A program made the position numbers and the translations under genes. The notes under the pieces are model-generated. The model saw nothing but the letters and a program-made list of their open reading frames with translations, did not search any database and was not told the DNA's origin. DNA of 64,000 nucleotides from Culex pipiens pallens (taxonomy: Eukaryota; Arthropoda; Insecta; Diptera; Culicidae). Below are positions 23,158 to 35,692 of this stretch, piece by piece; the first letter of the stretch is position 1, and each line of letters begins with the position of its first letter. The DNA lies in the NCBI RefSeq assembly GCF_016801865.2, contig NC_068937.1:27677241-27741240 (forward strand), in the 5' to 3' direction.

Positions 23158-23838
23158 AACTTTCAAACTTTCAAACTTTTAAGCTTCCAAACTTTAAAAT
23201 GTTTCAACTTTTCATTCTTTTTTTTTCAACTTTTAAACATTCCAACTTTTCAACTTTTTGAACTTTTGCAACGTTATCAACTTTTTCAACTTTTTCAATT
23301 TTCAACTCTTTCAACTTTTTCAACTTTTCCAACTTTTTCAACTTTTCCAACCTTTTCAACTTTTTCAACTTTTTCAACTTTTTCAACTTTTTCAACTTTT
23401 TCAACTTTTTCAACTTTTCCAACTTTTTCAACTTTTCCAACCTTTTCAACTTTTTCAACTTTTTCAACTTTTTCAACTTTTTCAACTTTTTCAACTTTTT
23501 CAACCTTTTCAACTTTTTCAACTTTTTCAACTTTTTCAACTTTTTCAACTTTTTCAACTTTTTCAACTTTTTCAACTTTTTCAACTTTTTCAACTTTTTC
23601 AACTTTTTCAACTTTTTCAACTTTTTCAACTTTTTCAACTTTTTCAACTTTTGCAACTTTTGCAACTTTTGCAACTTTTGCAACTTTTCCAACTTTTTCA
23701 ACTTTTTCAACTTTTTAAATTTTTTCAACTTTTTAAATTTTTTCAACTTTTTCAACTTTTTCAACTTTTTCAACTTTTTCAACTTTTTCAACTTTTTCAA
23801 CATTTTCAACTTTTTCAACTTTTTCAACTTTTTCAACT
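23158..23838. repeat. CTTTCAAA start then 9-bp array CTTTTTCAA
   Basis: A few CTTTCAAA copies and a degenerate bridge (to about 23277) lead into about 62 copies of CTTTTTCAA. Variants include CTTTTGCAA (about 23650-23690) and CTTTTCCAA. The order of units repeats that at 18469-18846. Confidence 0.94.
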
Positions 23839-24722
23839 TTTGCTTTTTTGCTTTTTTGTTTTTTTGCTTCTTTGCATTTTTGCTTTTTTGCTTATTTGCA
23901 TTTTTGCTTTTTTTCTTTTTTGCTTTTTTGCTTTTTTGTTTTTTTGCTTCTTTGCTTCTTTGCATTTTTGCATTTTTGCTTTTTTGCTTTTTTGCTTTTT
24001 TGCTTTTTAGCTTTTTTGCTTTTTTGCTTTTTTGCTTTTTTGCTTTTTTGCTTTTTTGCTTTTTTTGCTTTTTTGCTTTTTTGCTTTTTTGTTTTTTTGC
24101 TTCTTTGCTTTTTTGCTTTTTTTGATTTTTTGCTTCTTTGCTTTTTGCAATTTTGCTTTTTTGCTTTTTTGCTTTTTTGTTTTTTTGCTTCTTTGCTTTT
24201 TGCTTTTTTGCTTCTTTGCTTTTTGCTTTTTTGCTTTTTTGCTTTTTTGCTTTTTTGCTTTTTTGCTTTTTTGCTTTTTTGCTTTTTTGCTTTTTTGCTT
24301 TTTTGCTTTTTTGCTTTTTTGCTTTTTTGCTTTTTTGCTTTTTTGCTTTTTTTACTTTTTTGCTTTTTTGCTTTTTTGTTTTTTTGCTTCTTTGCTTTTT
24401 TGCTTTTTTGTTTTTTTGCTTCTTTGCTTTTTGCTTTTTTGCGTTTTTGCTTTTTTGCTTTTTTGCTTTTTTGCTTTTTTGCTTTTTTGCTTTTTTGCTT
24501 TTTTGCTTTTTTGCTTTTTTGTTTTTTTGCTTCTTTGCTTTTTTGCTTTTTTGTTTTTTTGCTTTTTTGCTTCTTTGCTTTTTGCTTTTTTGCTTTTTTG
24601 CTTTTTTGATTTTTTGCTTTTTTGCTTTTTTGCTTTTTTGCTTTTTTGCTTTTTTGCTTTTTTGCTTTTTTGCTTTTTTGCTTTTTTGCTTTTTTGCTTT
24701 TTTGCTTTTTTGCTTTTTTGCT
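23839..24722. repeat. 8-bp array, unit GCTTTTTT
   Basis: Roughly 110 copies with scattered variants (GTTTTTTT, GCTTCTTT, GCATTTTT). It starts directly where the CTTTTTCAA array stops. Open frames in both directions are low-complexity translations. Confidence 0.95.
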
Positions 24723-25940
24723 TAAAAACATAAACTTTTGACAAATTCCACGAAATGATTCTAAAGTTCAATAAACCCAACTCATCGAATTTTCAAGCCC
24801 TTCACTTTCGTTTAAAATTAAAAAAAAACGGTTCCGGCTGCCTCAAGGTCGTTCAAAATCTCAGTTAATCCAAAATCTCCAATTTCAAGGTTGTCCCCAA
24901 ACGACTTCCCCGGTCCCCATCGTAACCGTCATCAAGTTGTCAACCCTCAAATGCTCACGCGCAAAACCGTTAAACTATCATACAAAAGAAAAGCAAAAAA
25001 AAATCCCATCAATTCAGATCTATCCGCAGGTCCAGCTCAGTCCCTGGAATCTCTCCCCAACCTCCTCCCTCCTCAAATGACTGCGGAACCGATCCCAAAC
25101 TGAGGAAGCCATCAAAGTCAGGGAAGAAATCACCGCGCGAAGCTCAGCTTGACGCGCGTTTGACACTGGCAAAAAAAGAACGAACGAACGACGAGACAAT
25201 CTTTTAATCCCTCATTATAGCCTGTCCCCCCTCCTTCTCTCCTCTTGGACTCGGTTGAAGATCCGTCCAAGACTTGTATCGTAACGATCAGAGATAATCA
25301 ATTAAATCGCGACATAAGAGACAATTACGGCCGAGGGGAGCGACACTGCGCACTCGGTTGAGTGAGCTTAAGTCCATAGCTGTCAACCTGGTCAAGTAAG
25401 GCTTGGGATGGCGTTTCTAAAGGGCGTAACCTCCAGAAATTCACATAACCTCACTTTTTGACAGTTTGCATGACCTCGATCTGTCAAAATGACAGAGGCT
25501 CGTGACAGAATGAGCTGTTTGTTTACATCCGCGCGATTACGCCCTTCTCAAAACGTAAACAAAAAGCTGATTCGTGAGAGTTCGCCGGAATGTTCTCGTA
25601 GTGGGTTCTCGGAAGGAGCTCTTCTGGAACCCCTGACGACGATTCTAAGCGGAAAGTAATCCCAACGGAGGTGGCACGAAGCGCAGCATGGAAGCTGCTG
25701 TTCCAGTGACTTTGTTTTTATAGCCGGTATCTGCTGGTATCAATCTACTTTCTCCCCGCGGTGTGTGTGTGTGTTTTGATTGTTTTCCGGAGATATGTTC
25801 GCCCCGTCAATCAGAATACGGCGGGAGCTAGGAGCGTTATCAGATTCCGCCGCGGTGCGCTCTGTTAGAAGGTGGAGGAGTTTCGTGGAACGTTTAGCGG
25901 GAGAAGAGGTTCAGCTTGGAACTCTTTTTGTTTTTGGACT
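24723..25940. other. Unique GC-richer DNA
   Basis: No coding region is supported. It contains a (GT)n run near 25761-25773 and the small inverted-repeat element at 25413-25556. Surrounding sequence is non-repetitive and could be intronic regulatory DNA. Confidence 0.4.
25413..25556. mobile_element. Small inverted-repeat element with GGGCGTAA ends
   Basis: CGTTTCTAAAGGGCGTAAC at the left is approximately the complement of the right-hand ATTACGCCCTTCTCAAAACG. The interior (about 100 bp) includes several TGACAG/CTGTCA words. No target duplication was identified. A short MITE is likely. Confidence 0.5.
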
Positions 25941-28615
25941 TGAGATTTGAAGAATTCGAAGGCTTGGACACATTAAGACTTTGAGATTTTGAAGACTTGA
26001 CTTGTTTTGGAAACATTAAAGAGTCAAGTCTCAAGACTTAGAAGACTTAGTGACTTAGAAGACTTGGCGACTTTAAAGACGTGTAGTTTGTAAGACTTGG
26101 ATACTTTTTAGACTTGGCGACTTTTTAGAATTGGCGACTTTTTAGACTTGGAGACTTCTTAGACTTGGCGATTTTTTAGACTTGGAGACTTATTAGCCTT
26201 GGAGACTTTTTAGACTTGGCGACTATTTATAATTGGCGACTTTTTGGACTTGGCGACTTTTTAGACTTGGAGACTTATTAGAATTGGCGACTTTTTAGAA
26301 TTGGCGACTTTTTAGAATTGGCGACTTTTTAGAATTGGCGACTTTTTAGAATTGGCGAATTTTTAGACTTGGCGACTTTTTAGAATTGGCGACTTTTTAG
26401 ACTTGGCGACTGTTTTAGAATTGGCGACTTTTTAGACATGGCGACTTTTTAGACTTGGCGACTTTTTAGACTTGGCGACTGTTTTAGAATTGGCGAATTT
26501 TTAGAATTGGCGACTTTTTAGACTTGGAGACTTGTTAGCCTTGGAGATTTCTTAGACTTGGCGACTTTTAAGAATTGGCGACTTTTTAGACTTGGCGACT
26601 GTTTTAGAATTGGCGACTTTTTAGAATTGGAGACTTTTTAGAATTGGCGACTTTTTAGACTTGGCGACTGTTTTAGAATTGGCGAATTTTTAGAATTGGC
26701 GACTTTTTAGACTTGGCGACTTTTTAGACTTGGCAACTTTTTAGAATTGGCGACTTTTTAGAATTGGCGACAATTTAGAATTGGCGACAATTTAGACTTG
26801 GCGACTTTTTAGAATTGGCGACTTTTTAGACTTGGTGACTCTTCAGAGTTGGATACTTTTTACAATTGGCGACATTTTAGTCTTAGAATTGGCGACTTTT
26901 TAGTCTTAGTCTTCAGAATTGGCGACTTTTTAGAAATAGCGACTTTAAATACTAAGCGAATTTATGGACTTGGAGACTTAAAACAATTAAGACTTGAAAG
27001 ACTTGGAAACTTTTTAGACTTGAAAACTTTTAACAGCTGGAGATTTTTTAAATTTTTTTGGTAACTTGAAACTCATGGAGACTTTAACTGTAAAGTTTCC
27101 AAGTACTTAAAAGTCTTTAAGTCGGCAAAGTCTCAATTTTTTCAAGGCTCCTAAACTCATTAGAATTTAAAAACTTACTGTAAATTCTCCAAGTCTTTCA
27201 AGTCTACGAGTGCTTAAAAAATTTCAAGTCTTAAAAGTCTCCAAGTTATTCAAGTTTCCTAGTCTTTCAAGTTTAATGATTTGGAGACTTGAAAGACTTG
27301 GAAACTTTTTATACTTGAAGACTTTTTAGACTCTGAAACTTGAAAGATTTGGAGACTTGAAAATCTTGAAGTTTAAGACTTGCAGATTTTTCAGCCATGG
27401 CGACTTAAAAGACTTGGAGACTTGAAAGACTTGGAGAATTTACAGTTAGTATTTAAACATTAATGACATGCTAACTTTCTAGACTTGGAGACCTTTGATA
27501 ATTGGAGACTTTTAGACTTGGAGATTGTTGACCTTAAAGAGTTGGTGTCTTTAAAGTCATGGAGACTTCAACCGTAAAGTCTCCAAGTACTTAAAAGTCT
27601 CCAAGTATTCAAAGTCTCCAAGTTGGCAAAGTCTTCAATTCTTTCAAGTCTTCAAGTCATTAAAGTTTAAAGACTAACTGTAAATTCTCCATGTCTTGCA
27701 TGTCTCCAAGTACTTTAAAGTCTCCAAGTCTTTGAAGCCACCAAATCTTAGTCTTCAAGTCTTTCAAGTCTACAATTCTTAGAGAATAAGAGACTTGAAA
27801 GAATTAGAGACTTGAAAGACTTGGAGACTTTTAAGTACTTGGAGTTTTGAAACACTTCAAAACTTGAAAGACTTAAGACTTGAAAGTCTTGGAGTTAAAC
27901 GCTTGAAGATTTCAAAAACTTGGAGACTTGAAAGACTTAGAGAATTGAAAGACTTGTAGACTTGAAAGAATTGGAGACAATCAAGATTCGGAGACATTCT
28001 AGATTTGTAAACATTAAAGTTGTGGAGACATTCAACATTTTGAGACATTCGAGATATGGAGACTTTCATGATTTGGAGACATTCAAGAATTGGAGACGTT
28101 CAAGGTTTAGAGACATCAAAGATTTGGAGATATTAAAATTTGAAGACAATCAAGATTTGGAGTGATGCAAGATTTGAAGCATTCCAGATTTGTAGAAATT
28201 TTAGATTTTGAGACATTCCAGATTTGAAGACATGCAAGATTTGGTGACATTCCTGATTTGGAGACATTCAAGATTTGGAGAAATTAAAAATTTGGAGACA
28301 TTCAAGATTTGGAGACATTCAAGATTTGGAGACATTCAACATTTGGAGATATTAATAATTTGAAGACAATCAACATTTGGAGACATTCAAAATTTGGAGA
28401 CATTCAAGATATAGAGACAATCAAGATTCGGAGCCATTCAAGATTTGAAGACAATCAAGATTTGAAGACATACAAGATTTGGAGACAGTCAAGATTTGGA
28501 GTCAATCATGATTTTGAGACATTTAAGGTTTGTAGACATTTAAGATTTGGAGACATTGAAAATTTGAAGACTTTAAGGGTTTGGAAATATTCAAGGTTTG
28601 GAGAGACTTTGAAGA
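25940..28615. repeat. Degenerate 17-bp minisatellite with inverted blocks
   Basis: A 17-base period runs through the region with three main unit forms. These are GGCGACTTTTTAGAATT (about 26100-26960), GGAGACTTGAAAGACTT (about 27270-27440 and 27790-27970) and GGAGACATTCAAGATTT (about 27970-28615). Blocks at about 27085-27265 and 27555-27785 carry the complementary form AAGTCTTTCAAGTCTCC, so parts are inverted. Divergence is higher than in the 8/9-bp arrays, implying greater age. Confidence 0.9.
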
Positions 28616-30305
28616 CTTGGTGATCTTGGAGGCATAGTAAGTTAAGAATATTTTAAATTTCAAACCTAGACAGTAAAGTTTTGGAGACTGTTGAGTTGAA
28701 TGTAAAAAAATGCAACAATGTAAATGCCACATTGCCACCCGGCAAATAAATCCAACCCTCGAGTCCTCGACAAACCCCCTTGAAGCATAACTGGGCGCTG
28801 ACTTGGGAGGGTTGACCAAGCATTCCCAACATGAAACTATGAATTAAACATTATCCCCCCTTCGCCACTGGAAGAGGGTCCGTGGTGGACCATTTCAGTG
28901 ATACTTATCATTACAGTATCTTTCCCTGGCCGTCGTCGACGCCGTCGCCGTTCCGGAACTCGGAGATCGCTATCAACCCCGGGAGTAGTAGCAGGCAGGC
29001 AGCAGCAGCGAGATAGTTTATTGCCCAGTTCCCAGTCCCTCCATAGATCTGTGCGGCGAGCTGTCAAAATAAACAAAGTGCTGCCTCCCACATGTAATGT
29101 GTGTACAAGAGAGTATAATTTCTCTGCGTATGCAACCGCACTTGCAGAAGCTGTTGAAGGGGGTAGGGGGGAGGGAACTTGGGGCAGTGCCGTGCACCTG
29201 ACAGCTGATAGGAGAGGGGCGTGGTCGTCATGGTTGCACACACATACACACGCCAACCGCCCATTTGAACGTCGTGTGTGTTCTCGCAGATCAGCCAGAA
29301 GCAGCAGCAGGCCATGCCATAGTGACGATCAGCAGCAGTAGCAATTAAAACTAATTCCGAAATGCGAACGCAGCAAGCCGCGAGCGAGTGGACAGAAATG
29401 GAAAACGGATTTTGCCGACGGGATCAGCAGCAACTTCGGTAGGAACAGCAAAAGGAAGCTACGGAAAGATTAAGGATGGGCAGTGTTGCCAATTATTTAA
29501 AATTTTATTTAAAGAGTATTTATTTTTTAACAACTTGACCGTAGTTCACGAATGTTACATTTTTGGAAATACCTTTATACATCACAACATACTAACCTGA
29601 TAAGCCCATTCTTCGATATTATTCAAATCAAATTTATTGTAGATTGTAGATTGGATTATCAACTAAAAAATAATGTGATGTGTTTTCGATCATTTTCCCA
29701 AAATAAGGATTAAAATCGGAAACACTTCCAATGATTTTTAGTTGTTTTGTTTCATAGTTCAAATGATTGCTTTTTTGTCATCTAAAACATAAAGTTGAAA
29801 AAATAACAAAAAGAAGTATAATGCGCTATCGCATCCTTTTGTGATACAAACACATAATTATACAATACGTACGTGCATTTTCCTTATTCTGCAGATTGGA
29901 AATAAAATAAAAATTCTTAAAACTATGGAATTGCTTGATCAATTACACAGTCCAACAAGATTTTGTCTCTGAGACGAGTATATGTGTTCCTAGTAGAATT
30001 TTGCCTGCTGAATCCGAATCCGGGTCCAGAATTGCTCCAAATGGTCCCAATTTTGAGATACACCCGTTTGAAATGTTAGTTTAGGCCAAAATTAGCTACT
30101 TTGTCGACTATTTTACAAAAGAACTATTGAATAAACAAATAAACCAATACATGTATCTTAAAGTTCACGTTCTCCCCTTTCTGAAACACCCCTGGTTTTT
30201 AAAATTTGATTGTTTCTACACATATTTATAGCCATTTTAAAATTATATTTTCAGTTGGTTCTCATTCAAGTTTTTCCAACTTACATGCAAGTCAAATTCT
30301 AAATG
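28616..30305. other. Unique DNA with a GC-richer, promoter-like island
   Basis: About 28700-29480 is GC-richer, with CAG/CTG clusters, CpG-rich words (GCCGTCGTCGACGCCGTCGCC near 28930-28950) and possible donor-like CGGTAGGAAC near 29438. Frames of 147 codons (plus) and 139 codons (minus) overlap and neither is recognisable. It may be a non-coding leader exon or enhancer. The remainder to 30305 is AT-rich with nothing recognised. Confidence 0.35.
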
Positions 30306-31235
30306 TTTAAAATGTTAGTCTTGATTTAAAAAATTTCAAAATATTTTTTTTGAAAAGATCGGAAAATTTCACGAATGTTTCATGTTTTAACATTGAAAAT
30401 CGGACCATTAGTGTTGAGATATGGTCATTAGAAAATTGTGGGTTGTTTTGGTGAGAAAACTTCAATTTTCGTGTTTCTTTTTCTTAAAGCGGCTCTATCT
30501 CAGCAACCCGAGGTCCAATCTTCAATGTCTCTTAGACAATTTTATAGCAAATTTTCTGAACTTTTCAAAAAAAATATTTTTAGAAATGGTCACTTATGGT
30601 CACTATTTTTTAAAATTGAAAAACTGCAAATATTTCGCTAAAATCAAACTTTCAGTGGCTATATCTTGAAAACGGAGCCCTTTATCAATAAATCTGTAAA
30701 GTACTTTTCGATTGCAAATTCAATTTTGCATTAAAAAATAATGTCACTCTTGTTTTTGCATGAAACTTCATTTTTTTTCCAAAAATCACTGTTTTTTCAA
30801 AAAATCATAACTCGGCGGCAGCTTTTTTGACCATGTTTCTCTATGGCTCAAAAGTTGTGGATTTTGGTCCCCTTAAACATATAAAAAAATACGTATATTG
30901 GGAAATTGAGTTTTAGTGAAAAAAAAGTTTATAACAAAATCTGCAATTTTTTTTCCGTGTACCTATTTTTTTCTCAAAAGTCCTCAACAATACCTACAAC
31001 TTTGCCGAAGACACCAAATTGATCAGGAAATTCACTCAAAAGTTACAGCTGTTTGAATATTTACATACCATTTTTGTATGGACAGAAGCCAAAATTGTAT
31101 GGAGACTTGTATGGGTGAACCAATTACGCAAAATAGCTTATTTGGTCATGGGGAAGGCCCCCACAAAGTTTAAGTCAAATAAAAAATACAAAAAATAAAA
31201 TTGGTCGAAATCGGCCGATTTCGTAGAGAGTTGCT
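30306..31235 (+). mobile_element. Foldback family L, copy 2 (5'-truncated)
   Basis: This aligns to about 6760-7618 of copy 1 in the same orientation, sharing CACGAATGTTTCATGTTTTA and the AGCAACCCGAGGTC and GGCCCCCACAAAGTT phrases. It ends at GTAGAGAGTTGCT. The left terminal repeat is missing. No coding content. Confidence 0.8.
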
Positions 31236-31599
31236 GTACAGCAAAATGTGCTGAATTCGAATTCAAAATTATAACATTCTGTTGCTAGATTTTAGCTATC
31301 TTAAAATCAATAATTTGTTGAAAGAGGTATTCTCTTCTAGAATGAGGACTTGGTTCTAGGGACTTGCGAACAGATAAGGACTTTTTCGGACTCATTTATC
31401 CAAATTTCACTCAATGTTTATTTTATTTGTTAATTTTTCTCTTTTTCACCTTATTATTATTTTCATATGTATTTTTGTTTTTTTTTTGTTTTTCAGGGCA
31501 ACAAATTTTGACATAAAATGTAATGGATAGTAATTAAAAACATTGGCAAAGTATTCCAGATTTTTACCAGAATACATTGGCTAAGTTAAATAAATTAAG
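31236..31599. other. AT-rich non-coding DNA
   Basis: Nothing recognisable in this spacer between two mobile elements. Confidence 0.45.
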
Positions 31600-31601
31600 T
31601 A

Positions 31602-32018
31602 CAGTCGACTCTCTGGTTGTCAATATCCAAGGGACCGTCGAGGAAGAGAAGCATCAGTTTACAGAACGATGCAAAATGAAGACTCGATTGAAATTTATTT
31701 TTTCTTGATAACCAGCTATGGGGAGAATCATGGCAACGTCCAGCAAACAAAAACAAACAAATGTCAAACACCCTTCAAAGCTTCGTTTCTCAACGAAAAA
31801 TGTCTATGCAAGCCATGAGAAAGTGAAAATATTGACAACCGGAAGAGTTTTCTAAAGCAAAAAGAATCCAAGGGACCGTCGAGGAAGAGATCCTTCAAGC
31901 AAGAGAAAATATCGAGGAATGAAGAGAATCAAAGTAAGCAGTTTGAAGGGACTGAAGAAATCATCGGTACATGGAGCAATATTGATATCGAGAAGATCGA
32001 CAGCCAGAGAGTCGACTG
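31602..32018. mobile_element. TA-flanked MITE with CAGTCGACTCTCTGG ends
   Basis: CAGTCGACTCTCTGG at the left and CCAGAGAGTCGACTG at the right are exact inverted repeats. TA lies on both sides (31600-31601, 32019-32020), the target duplication of the Tc1/mariner/pogo group. The 417-bp interior has no transposase. It carries a direct repeat of ATCCAAGGGACCGTCGAGG (near 31624 and 31867). Confidence 0.88.
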
Positions 32019-32050
32019 TATAAACATCAAACCTGTGAATTTCTAAAAAA

Positions 32051-33020
32051 AGTAAGTTTTTCATCATCGTGTCACAGGTCGTTTCTAGGTGCTTCGATTT
32101 TGATGAAACTTTCAGCGTTTGTTTGTCTATAAATGAAATGAACTCATGCCAAATATAAGCCCTCTACAAATGGAAGGATGGTAAAACGGGCATTGAAGTT
32201 TGAAGTTAAAAATAAAAAAAAAAATCCTAAAATCGAAAAATTGGTCGCATTTTTGAAAAAACGATTCCCATTCCCTTAGTTGTATTTGGAAGGTCTTTTG
32301 GAGACTCTAAAATGTGCCATAAAGATTCGGGATTGGTTTGAATTTTCCTCATAACTTTTTCAAATTACTCTTAAAATAAATATTTTTAGAGTTCCATTAT
32401 CTGAATTATCTTTTTTTTGAGTTGTGAATTAGCTTTGAAAATTTGTTGAACTTGGGGTGAAACGGGTATTCATTAGAGTGCCCAGAAAAAATGATCCCCT
32501 GCTCCACAAGCGGGAACGGTTTTTTGGGTTATTTTAGGCATCTGTGCAAATTTTGAGCGAAATTGGTTGGGATTAACCCATTGATACCCGAGCCTAAAAT
32601 TGGTGAGAAAAATGTTTTTCATGCAAAAATGACTTTATTGAATCGCTCATAACTTTAAAGGGTCAAATTTAACAGCTTTGATTTGTTCTACAAAGTTGTA
32701 GAGCATTAAATTTCCAATGGAAATCTCACTTTTGGGAATATTTTGATGAAAAAAGCTTATCGTACAGACCAAACCGTGAAAAAAATTGGGTTTTCCATAC
32801 ATTTTTTCGATTTTTCCCATACAAACTTCACCTCCGAGTATCAATGGGTAAATGTTTACCGATTTTGTTCATATTTGGCCCAGAGTCCTAAAATAGCTCA
32901 AGGAACAGTATTCAGCTTGTGGAGCAAGGTTTTTAGAAAAAGTGACATATTCTGGGCACCCTAGTATTCATCTACTTGATACAGCATTTGACGTATTGAT
33001 GACAGGGTAAACAGAATCTT
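32051..33020. mobile_element. Foldback family Q, copy 1 (diverged), split by a hAT MITE
   Basis: The left part matches the Q copies at 43017 and 47678 through phrases such as CTTTCAGCGTTTGTTTGTCTA, ACTCATGCCAAATAT and TAAAATGTGCCATA. The right part has CTACTTGATACAGCATTTGACGT, which is the complement of the Q interior. Limits are approximate because the ends have decayed. It is interrupted at 32474-32963. Confidence 0.75.
32474..32963. mobile_element. hAT MITE with perfect 8-bp target duplication
   Basis: Ends TAGAGTGCCCAGAA and TTCTGGGCACCCTA are inverted repeats with one mismatch. GTATTCAT flanks both sides (32466-32473 and 32964-32971). TAGNG termini plus 8-bp duplication are diagnostic of hAT. 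The 490-bp interior is non-coding. The host is an older Q element, so this insertion is younger than Q1. Confidence 0.93.
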
Positions 33021-34450
33021 AAATGTTCTATGATATCTGTGTTTTAATTATGAAAGAAAGTCTCCGATCACGACATATTACACATGTTTAAATGGGAAGA
33101 AAAGTCGTAAGAGCAACCACCTTTCAAAATTTGCTCCAGAAATAGCTTTTTCAAACGAAATTAAGCAATAAAAAGCTCAGAAGGAATAGTTCAAACATGT
33201 ATCTAAAGTTGTGTAAGCTAATTTGATTAAGTAGTGAGCATTATTAATCTGGCAAACATGCAAGAATTTTGGCAAAAATCTGAAAAGCATCTGCCAACAC
33301 TGCCTCCCAAGAAGCGATCTTCTGCACCATCCACCATCGCATCCAGCAAGAGAAGAGTTGCATCAAGATCCTCGATCCCCGATCAACAAGCTTCGCGCCG
33401 CCGCCACCGCCGAAGGAAAAGCAAATAAAATACAACTAAATATACAATTTCCTAGGTATCTAGAAAGGGCGTGAACGAAGCCGAAGCCTAAAAGGCGTAA
33501 CATTGGCAAACAACAGTCGGGCCCAACTCGACAAAGAAAAGAAGGAAAAACGCACTAAATAAACAAAACATCACCCCGTGGGGCACCGCCGCCACCTCTA
33601 CCACCTGACCTGACTCCACTTCCCCTCCCGAGACGACCTGTCCACGGCGCGATGGGCAGAGATCGCGTCCAAGCGATGGCCTCCAAGCCAACTCCGCGTA
33701 TACGAAAAAAGCGCGCGCTGGAATTGAAAACGTATAAATAATACCCGAAAAGATAAAAGGGAATAATTAATAATTATCGGTGGATCCGGACGGACACCGC
33801 GGGAATGTAAACAATAATTGTGCTTGCCTGGGTTGGGTTTCGAAGTTTCGAAGTCGGGTTCCTTCCCAGGTAGAAGAGAGGTTCGCGGTTGCAGAAATCT
33901 TATCCCCCCTCCCCTACCCGGTGGCGGAGATCCGGATCGGTAGGCAACTCCGCCTTCCGACTTCAATTTGATATGATAATCTAATCTAAACACATGAATT
34001 ACGGGCCACGGCACACGGAAATTATATTATTTTATTCGACTCTCGGATTCAATTTCACGAGCTGTCCGTCCGTCGCGGGGGGGTCCGCCGTTTGGGAACC
34101 TCCGCTGGACATGCAGAACATGCATGCAAGTGGGAACTGCAGCAAAGAAGAGTCCGTCAGACGCTCTGACAGGTTTGCAGTAGTACACAGACGGGCGTGG
34201 TGCCCAAAACATACAGTGGGCTGAACGCCAGCAGTGGAGTTGGACTGGGTCATTTGGGGGAGAACCTGTTTGAGGGATGGATTCTTGGGGAGGAAAACTA
34301 AACTGACAACGCAGTGAGAGTGAAATTGAAATTTATTGAATTTAAGCAAAAAAAAAAAAAAAATCCTCAAATCGTCCCCAAATCAAACGTCTCTGGCATT
34401 GCTACCCCATAATAATAATGGGGTCGTTAAATAATTACGGCCAAATCTAA
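33021..34450. other. Unique DNA with GC-rich island
   Basis: About 33280-34320 is GC-rich and CpG-containing. A TATAAATAA word sits at about 33732-33740, but no initiator pattern or recognisable protein follows. Overlapping frames of up to 138 codons (minus) and 76 codons (plus) lack motifs. Possible regulatory island or leader exon. Confidence 0.35.
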
Positions 34451-34451
34451 T

Positions 34452-34545
34452 TTTAAATCTTCAAATCTTCAAATCTGGAAGTATTCAAATCTTCAAATCT
34501 TCAAATCTTTAAATCTTCATATCTTTAAATCTTTAAATCTTAAAA
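34452..34545. repeat. Short CTTCAAAT-type array
   Basis: About eleven imperfect copies of the 8-bp unit that forms the large array at 17668-18387. It could be a seed or a decayed remnant. Confidence 0.85.
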
Positions 34546-35690
34546 TGGGAAAAAATGAGAATTAAACAGAAGTTAACCATTCTTAGAAGCCAGTTACATC
34601 GTGATCTATCATCACAAGACTTTTGTTGACACTTGGCTGACAGTGGTTGTCTGTCCAAATATGGAACATTGATGATGTTAGGAGGACAGATATATCACCC
34701 ATCGTTCAGACTGACAAGTAATGGTAATTACCCAAGTGGTCGAATGAAACGACGTTGAAATACCTCAACTCCCAGTCTCATGTTAGGATGAACATCTCCC
34801 AAAGTAATTCAAAAGGTTTATCGAACTTAAAAAATCGCGTTCTTTTCTTTTTTTTTCAAATGACTACCTTTTCACGACATTCGTTTCTTCAGCAAAGAAT
34901 CGCGTGACATTTGTTTTGTATACCATCAACGCGTTACACCTAAAAAACAAAATGCCCCGCGGAGTTGCGCGCCGTAATGGGACCCGCAAAAACAAACTCA
35001 TTTTCTGATTCGAAATTACTCAAAAAGGCCGCCGTTTGTCGCGTGTGTTTGTGTGTGGCCAAAACAGGGAAGGGGAACGATGCCGTAGGATAGACCAGCG
35101 ACTTTTGTTTCGCTTTGTTTTTGCACGGAGTCAGACAGGAAGTTCCCAGAGGAATTTTAGCTTATTTCACCTTTTTTTAATACATTTTAGTTCTTAAAAA
35201 AAAAACACAATTTCAAAAATCATTTATTTTCAAAAAAAATGTATGTCTTCAGCTTTGCTTCAGCTGCTACACAAGAAAATTTTCTAAGAAGTAGTAGTCA
35301 AAAAGTAGTAGAATTTGTAATAATTTAAATTGAAGATCTAAAATTGACAAACCTCGTAAAATTTTTAAAAGCCAAATCATAATCTAGATAACCAATGTGT
35401 ATTTGTAAATGAGTAGTCAATCGTGCTAATGTAAACTGCCTGTCTACATATCTACTCTGGCTTGTTTACATTTTATTGCAAGAAATATATTTTTTTAAAT
35501 TAATTTAAATTAATTTCTCCTTAATATTGAAATAAAAGCTTTTGAATGCGATAAATTAAAGTTAAGGTTATTTGATGTAAAAAATAATATATGATCGCCA
35601 AAAATGCAGTCAAAGTTTTAAATCAACTTCCATTTTCGAAATTTGGAAGGGCCACATAAAACAAGTAAATCCATTAATCTAATATTGTGC
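34546..35690. other. Non-coding DNA
   Basis: The first half (to about 35160) is of mixed composition and non-repetitive. The second half is AT-rich. No gene, RNA or element end was recognised. Confidence 0.4.
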
Positions 35691-35692
35691 TA

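Noticed and set aside
23204..24780. Long Lys/Gln-rich and Phe/Cys-rich frames
   Set aside because: They follow the CTTTTTCAA and GCTTTTTT arrays exactly and change composition at the array junction.
33234..33428. 64-codon Ser/Arg/Lys-rich plus-strand frame as a small nuclear protein
   Set aside because: Short, with biased composition at its end only. There is no conserved motif and an equally long frame lies opposite.
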